A stretch of DNA of 64,000 nucleotides from NCBI GenBank assembly GCA_018806985.1, contig JADANN010000256.1, positions 1,277,501-1,341,500 of the forward strand. Reading direction: 5' to 3'. Both the position numbers and the translations under genes were made by a program. Position 1 is the stretch's first letter. Each line of letters starts with the position of its first letter. The notes under the pieces are model-generated. The model made no database searches and had not been told where the DNA came from. It saw only the letters and a program-made list of their open reading frames with translations. Shown piece by piece: positions 58,983-64,000 of this stretch. The DNA is from Angiostrongylus vasorum (taxonomy: Eukaryota > Nematoda > Chromadorea > Rhabditida > Metastrongylidae).

Positions 58983-59284
58983 AAGGTAACACAGAAATAG
59001 AAACTATTTTAGGAATAGTTGCTCCACTAGGTCAGCAAATCTGTCTGTGCATTGTCGAATCCTACCGAGGGGAAGTTCTTATGGCAACTACTACTTCGAG
59101 TATTTTTGTACATTACGGCACGTTCCAGTGCCAACTATGCTTACTATTAACGATCTCTATATTGGCCTTGTGTTGCTTTCTCTGACGATCTTCACTTTCT
59201 GGCCTCACCTCATGTTGTAGGCTTCAATTGCTAGGCTCCTCTATTTATATAATCAGTATTAATCACTGTTACACGCCACGTAAG

Positions 59285-59562
59285 AGCGCGTGTGGGGTAG
59301 TGGTTGGAGGCGCCCTGCCACACACACATGGGGTCGATCACTGCACCCATGACTCACCAAGCCTTCCATCTCTCTGGGATCGGCAAGTTGCTATCAAACT
59401 TGTCTGGGAGGATAGCAGCACTGGCTCGATACATCGGTAAGCCACCACGAGTCATTGTAAACGCCAGATATGCATTCAGTCACCTCCAACGATACCTAAT
59501 GAAATCGAATGCATGGCGCATCCCTCAGGGGATTGATCAACCCCGAGAGCTTTATCCTTTTT
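59285..59562 (+). mobile_element. SINE A copy
   Basis: Full-length: head GCGCGTGTGGGGTAGTGGTT, B box GGGGTCGATCACTGC, end TGATCAACCCCGAGAGCTTT. Confidence 0.85.
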
Positions 59563-60449
59563 ACATGCCGCGTGCATTACTGTGTTAATAATTACTGTTG
59601 CGTTAAAAATATTCTCTTTCTTTGTGTTACGAGATTAACCGCAGCGGAAAGTTGTCCTCGTTGCACATGCGTCATCTCTACAACATGCTCGCAATTTGCC
59701 ACTCCAGCCTAGAAAGAGAGCGTTCCACCCATCTGTTTGGTGTACCTGTAGTTTCGCCTAGTTCATCAGTGCCCTTTATTTAGGTCCACAGTGGTCCTTA
59801 ACGATGTCTACATTTGGAAGTGCCGTTAACCCCGTTCGTTCCCAAGCTGCGTAGAAGGTCCGCCATCGATTCCTGTTTGGAAGGCAATGTCGTGTCCCAG
59901 CAAAAGGATCGTGTCAATACAATTAAATTTGAAACAACAACGTATGGGAATTTGTGTGCGATTTGTGCGACGAAGGAAACTCTCTTCTATAAATCTGTGA
60001 AATTCTAAACTCTTGAAGTTCTCGAAAACCCAACTTCATCGCGACAGGATTAGTCAGCATACTATAAAGTTTCAAAGTAAATTAGGTAAGATTGCAGTCC
60101 TATTGGCCTCTTAAGTCTCCTTCTACACCGCTTATATTAAATAAATGATGGAATAAGCGAGAAAGGGCTTTATATCAGAACTTTTCAACGTATTGCCTTA
60201 TTTCAATTGCCTTTGCTTTTCTGTGCATTACATCCTTAACGCTCCACTTATGAAGAGTGAATCAATTCCATTGCAACGTTGCAAAAATTGGCTCCAATCT
60301 TTATTTTGCGAAATTTTAGCTATTAGTGCAAGCGAAAATAATACAAACATCAAGTTACGTTGATCAGAGATCAGAATTAAGACAAGCTACCTAATGCTAG
60401 AAGTCTAGGATCTATTGAAAGGACGGAATGAAATCAACTGTACCACCTG

Positions 60450-60722
60450 AACAAGAATACGATTATCGCAGTGGTCAGAGCTCCCCTGCAATACACGTAG
60501 GTTCGATGCCACGCTACAGGCCCACTAAGTCTTTCATTCCTCTGTTCGGCGAATTGCTGCCGGACCTGCGTGGGAGGATAGCAGCACTGGCCCGAGACAT
60601 GGGCAGGTCACTGCAGCTCACTGTTTGGGCAAAATATGCATTCAATCACCTCTAACGATGCCTAATTAGGTCGAGTACATGGTGCATCCTCAAAGATTGA
60701 TCAACCCCGACAGCTTTATCCC
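60450..60722 (+). mobile_element. SINE A copy, diverged head
   Basis: TATCGCAGTGGTCAGAGC and AGGTTCGATGCCACG give clearer A and B boxes than the other copies. The body GGATAGCAGCACTGGCCCGA is shared. Confidence 0.8.
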
Positions 60723-61602
60723 ACTTTACCACCTGAGTACATTCAAAGCAAACTCGTCCCACCAGTTAATTACTTTAATTCTTTAAGAGTGCTTAAGCGG
60801 AATGACCTGGCCGGAAATGACGTTCTGTAAGTTGTGGATATGAGGCTTGAGTGTCAGATGAGGCAACAATGGGAACGAATTTTTGCCGCGAAAGCCGAAT
60901 TTCGTTAAAAAAAGGGAATCTATTGAGGTTCAAACCACATCAACTTGTAAGTCTATCTAAGGCCTCTTCAAATTGAAAGCTTGATCAAGCTCTCATTTAG
61001 CCATATCTGGCAAAAAACCGACTCTGTAAACATAAAACGGAAATGTTTTATTGAGTGTTACGAGAAATTAGCGAAACGTAACAGCTCTGGGAATTCTACA
61101 GATTGCCCTTAGAATATTAACATTGGTCGTAGCCAATAGAACACATATTTTTGGCTTAACTTTCAGCAGTAAGCACAACAAATGTGAAATGTGATATGTG
61201 TAAAATATATGTTTCCCAACACAGCACTGGCAGTGGAAGGGCAGTCGTTGATTTGAGACAAAAATAACTGTGAGAAAGCGATTTACCCCACAGTGCTTGT
61301 GAACCATATTCCATATAGGTTATCTTGACCCATGCTGGCGCACATGTGTGAGCAATATAAGTTGCTAGCGTTGTAGGGAGTGCATTAAACGGTTGGCCAC
61401 CTATCATCTAACAATATTGTCAGAATAACAGCCATTTCAAGAACAAGAAAGAATGTCATAGACACTAATGTACACGTCTGGTTTTGAACACCCAGTTGGA
61501 ATTTGGTGACTCATCGATTTGACTTCACTTAACAATCAATGCAAGAAAACAACAGACTCTTTTAATGAAAGATGTGTATCAGGAAAACAAAGGAAAAACG
61601 AT

Positions 61603-62181
61603 CTAGTATCCAGGAGACACTCTCGGAGGTGGGCAATGGCTACATGACCCTAAAATTCCAGAACTTCCTGCTCTACCAGGTTCCCCTGGCCTACCAGGTT
61701 GTCCTGGTTGACCAGGAAGACCAGGATCCCCTGTAGGTCCAGGCAAACCTGGTGTTGCAGAACCTGGAATTCCAGGATTTCCTGGTGGCCCTGGTGGACC
61801 CGGAGGACCGGGTGGACCTCTGGGTCCTTCTCCTGAGGAAATTGAGGTTCCGTCTGGTCCAGGTAATCCAGGAGGGCCTGGCTCACCATCTAAACCAGGT
61901 GGCCCCTGCGGTCCAGGAGGTCCAGCTGGACCAGGTACTCCTACGTCTCCAGCTATGCCTGGTTCTCCAGGAGAGCCAGGCAAGCCATTTGGTCCTCGCC
62001 GACCTTGTGGCCCCGCTGGCCCAGGTGGGCACTCGAAACAGAATTCATCAATTGTAGGACGTCTGTCGGATATATCTGCATCTATTCCAGGAGGACCGTT
62101 TGGTCCTGGTAGTCCATCAGTTCCAGGTTCACCGTCAGGTCCTGGATATCCGGGTGGGCCTGGCGGTCCAAAGAAACAGAT
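61603..62181 (-). CDS. Collagen last exon: both Gly-X-Y regions and C-terminal cysteine pair
   Basis: The frame opens at acceptor GTTTAG with [14 protein letters not shown] and runs 192 codons to TAG at 61603. Short triple-helix block, then the linker [15 protein letters not shown], then the long helix with two small interruptions (TSISSGE and SATP). It ends [15 protein letters not shown], the cysteine-flanked tail common in this collagen class. Forward-strand open frames over this stretch are shadows of the repeats. Confidence 0.93.
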   Translation of the reverse strand: MCFFGPPGPPGYPGPDGEPGTDGLPGPNGPPGIDADISDRRPTIDEFCFECPPGPAGPQGRRGPNGLPGSPGEPGIAGDVGVPGPAGPPGPQGPPGLDGEPGPPGLPGPDGTSISSGEGPRGPPGPPGPPGPPGNPGIPGSATPGLPGPTGDPGLPGQPGQPGRPGEPGRAGSSGILGSCSHCPPPRVSPGY

Positions 62182-62691
62182 CTAAACTACGAAATAGGTT
62201 TTAGTTTTCGTTACAGGTCAAAAAATCAGAAAATTGAAAAGAAATAGGCCCATATCATTTTTTTTAAACCATAGCTTCTTCCTATTAGATGAATAAAAAG
62301 CTATTCTTCGTTATGTTGATTTCAAATAGCGAAGAAGTTCTTTCAAACGAGTAAAAATATGCAACCTCTGGTTGCTCGAACGACTGCTGTGAACTGCCAA
62401 CTACTTCTTCGAAATCCTGAAAGAAGAAAATTACAATATAGAACAATTGAAGCTACAATGGTCATGGTTAAATCGAATTATTTTTACTATGAAAGCGTTC
62501 TTTATCGGACAGTCGCTGAACATGAAAAATGGATGTGTTGGCCTCAGTGCAACTCTCCATTCTTTAAACAAAGACTAAGAAATAATTAGGAAAGGAAACT
62601 TGCACTAAAACCCACCGAAGGAGGAACAGGCGCAGGAGCCACCTGAAATCGAAGCAACAAAGAACTGTTGTTCACACAAGATTTGTATGTC

Positions 62692-62722
<31 letters not shown>

Positions 62723-62736
62723 CATATATACGCATG

Positions 62737-62769
<33 letters not shown>

Positions 62770-62817
62770 GCGCATATATGTATAGAGTATTAGTATATGT
62801 AATATAAATATACACTT

Positions 62818-62852
<35 letters not shown>

Positions 62853-62870
62853 CATATGCAGGTATTACAC

Positions 62871-62969
<99 letters not shown>

Positions 62970-63374
62970 AAGACGTTTGTCTCTTCTTACTAAGAATTTT
63001 TTTTACAAAAATCGAACTTAACGCGCACCTCTTCTTGGGGCTTTATGTATTCACGTGGTGGAACATATCCATGGTGCTGTTTTACTTCCTTTTGTTGCAC
63101 AGGTTGTTGTCCAAGTTTCTTCTGTGGTGGGGGTCTGAATGGTAGTTGTGGTTCAGGTCGAATTTCTGGTTGAGGTGGCAGCACATATTGTGTTTGTTGT
63201 GGTGGCACATATGGTGGCTGTGGTTGCTTAGGGAATGGATATTGTTGTGGTTGTTGAGGGAATTGTGGAAATTGTTGTGGTCGTTGTTGTGGGTATCCAT
63301 AAGGAAAGTGGAAATGACGTTTCACTCGACTTCGTTGGCCAGTCATATACTCGACCTTAACAACGAGGATTTCA
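61603..63374 (-). CDS. Cuticle collagen (SQT-1/ROL-6-like architecture), N-terminal exon not found
   Basis: This is a structural collagen of the nematode cuticle, secreted and cross-linked. Reading right to left, it has the sequence [19 protein letters not shown], with an RxxR subtilisin-type cleavage site, then a Gln/Pro-rich spacer, a short Gly-X-Y block of nine triplets after ICFF, an interruption with the cysteine pair FCFEC, the main Gly-X-Y region with a break at TSISSGE, and a C-terminus [13 protein letters not shown]. The order and the cysteine pairs match known cuticle collagens. Probable exons are 63374-63029, 62642-62616 and 62181-61603. The N-terminal signal-anchor exon was not recognised and may lie beyond the window. 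A TA microsatellite fills part of the first visible intron. The Met at 63346 is not the real start, because the frame continues upstream with the conserved EILVV block. Confidence 0.85.
62616..62642 (-). CDS. Possible 27-nt collagen micro-exon
   Basis: A strong acceptor (GATTTCAG) is followed by 27 nt and a GTGGGT donor. In phase 0 it reads VAPAPVPPS and joins the neighbouring exons without a frame change. In another frame it would read GSCACSSF, resembling the CxC cluster usually found here, but the flanking phases I can see do not support that frame. Confidence 0.4.
62690..62967. repeat. TA dinucleotide microsatellite in a collagen intron
   Basis: Alternating TA runs with scattered CA, TG and GT variants cover about 280 bp. 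The longest pure tract ends at 62967, just inside the collagen intron. Length is likely polymorphic and assembly-sensitive. Confidence 0.97.
63029..63374 (-). CDS. Collagen N-terminal domain exon: RxxR cleavage site and Gln/Pro-rich spacer
   Basis: On the reverse strand the exon reads [20 protein letters not shown], then many PQQ/QP/PP repeats ending KPQEE. A hydrophobic block next to an RxxR site, before a proline-rich spacer, is the standard N-terminal arrangement of cuticle collagens and is close to the SQT-1 pattern (DIVVIG..S.RVRR). The 5' border (acceptor after CATGAAG) and 3' border (donor GTGCGC or GTTAAG, 63023-63029) are uncertain by a few codons. Confidence 0.7.
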
Positions 63375-63826
63375 CTTCATGTTGCAGAAATCAGTCAAGT
63401 ATGATGTCATTTGAGTGCTTCATTAAGGATTTTTTTTATATTTCACCAAAAGTTGTATAATACACTCCATATTCTTGAATTCACAGAACAAAAATCGATA
63501 TCAATTCCTGAGAATCATCAAATATATAGAATTCATCAGGCAAAACAATCGACTTTGGCTGTGACATGATGCTATAAGAAAAAGCCACGAAGTAGTCGTT
63601 TAGTCGACCTCTGCTTAGTGTTTTATCACACGCTCTTGATAAGAGGTCTAACACTCTCAGAATTGCGAAGAACTCTTCTCCCATCAAAATAACACCCAGA
63701 GTGGCCCACTTAGGAGTGCTTTTCCCATGTTCAGATTTTTTGTGTTTCCCAGTAGAGTGGACATTAATAGAAAGCTTATTCAATCATAAGGACGTTTTTT
63801 ATTCTTAGAGTTGACTTCTTCTAAAT

Positions 63827-64000
63827 ATGTATCCCATCAGCCACGAAGAAAAGAACTTTTTCCATAAATTTGTGGTAGCGTGTTTGAATGCGGTCAAACA
63901 CTCGATGGAGAATAGGTATGAGGAAGTCAAAATTCCAAGTCCAAAAGGAAAGCAAGCAAGAACCGTCGAAATTTCTCCAGAAATTCAAATGCGAAGCTAC
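63827..64000 (+). other. Open frame running off the right edge
   Basis: A forward frame from ATG 63827 stays open for 58 codons to the end (MYPISHEEKNFFHKFVVACL...). A donor-like AG/GTATGAG at 63907 and an acceptor-like CCCATCAG at 63840 lie inside it, and the reverse strand is open too. It may be part of a gene beyond the window; support is weak. Confidence 0.2.

Noticed and set aside
61156..61411. Reverse frame after an acceptor-like site downstream of the collagen
   Set aside because: A GTAAAT donor is present, but no partner exon or known domain; could be chance.
61955..62185. Forward open frame with Gly/Pro repeats
   Set aside because: It is the antisense shadow of the reverse-strand collagen; Gly-X-Y codons read as Gly/Pro on both strands.

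Overview
The window looks like nuclear DNA of a strongylid (clade V) nematode, most likely a hookworm of the Ancylostoma type. Four things point this way: a multi-exon aquaporin with nematode-style splice sites and a possible spliced-leader acceptor, a cuticle collagen with the nematode cysteine/RxxR architecture, short T-rich TTTCAG acceptors, and a dense load of RTE, Penelope-like (PLE) and mariner-like relics of the kind known from hookworm genomes. The species call is inference. GC is about 40 percent and most of the sequence is old interspersed repeat.

Genes. (1) An aquaglyceroporin gene runs forward from 34,937 to 45,595 in at least five exons, with both NPA boxes and a good stop. The exon for loop C and the start of the fourth helix was not found, and the visible exon phases show that a piece is missing. 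An RTE retrotransposon of about 3.4 kb, a SINE and a PLE end sit in that same intron. (2) A SQT-1/ROL-6-like cuticle collagen lies on the reverse strand at the right end (63,374 to 61,603), with a long TA microsatellite in an intron. Its N-terminal exon was not found. (3) The last two exons of an unrecognised multi-pass membrane protein lie forward at 53,060-54,831. (4) Weaker candidates are reverse-strand receptor-like membrane exons near 18.1 kb and 12.0 kb, and a small secreted cysteine-containing peptide at 58,982-58,752.

Repeats. Left third (0-26 kb): a broken RTE copy (1.9-4.1 kb) interrupted by a roughly 390-bp CAA-rich element, inverted tRNA-like repeats (5.25-5.8 and 7.4 kb), two mariner relics each followed by a PLE 3' end (13.6-14.8 and 23.4-24.2 kb), and a PLE 3' half with RT and GIY-YIG endonuclease (18.8-20.1 kb) ending in a perfect fold-back. 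Middle (26-47 kb): SINEs, a third mariner relic, a PLE fold-back at 34.4 kb, and the best-preserved RTE (39.5-42.9 kb). Right third: SINEs of four families among AT-rich DNA with little recognisable coding. Four SINE-like families recur: A, B and D have tRNA-type A and B boxes; C is not tRNA-like and ends in short TAAGTAAG tandem repeats.

The most interesting signal is a recurrent 35-40 nt motif that fits a hammerhead ribozyme core with a minimal palindromic stem III. It occurs at every PLE 3' end and also inside the short CAA-rich element, which may be a non-autonomous, ribozyme-bearing relative of PLEs.
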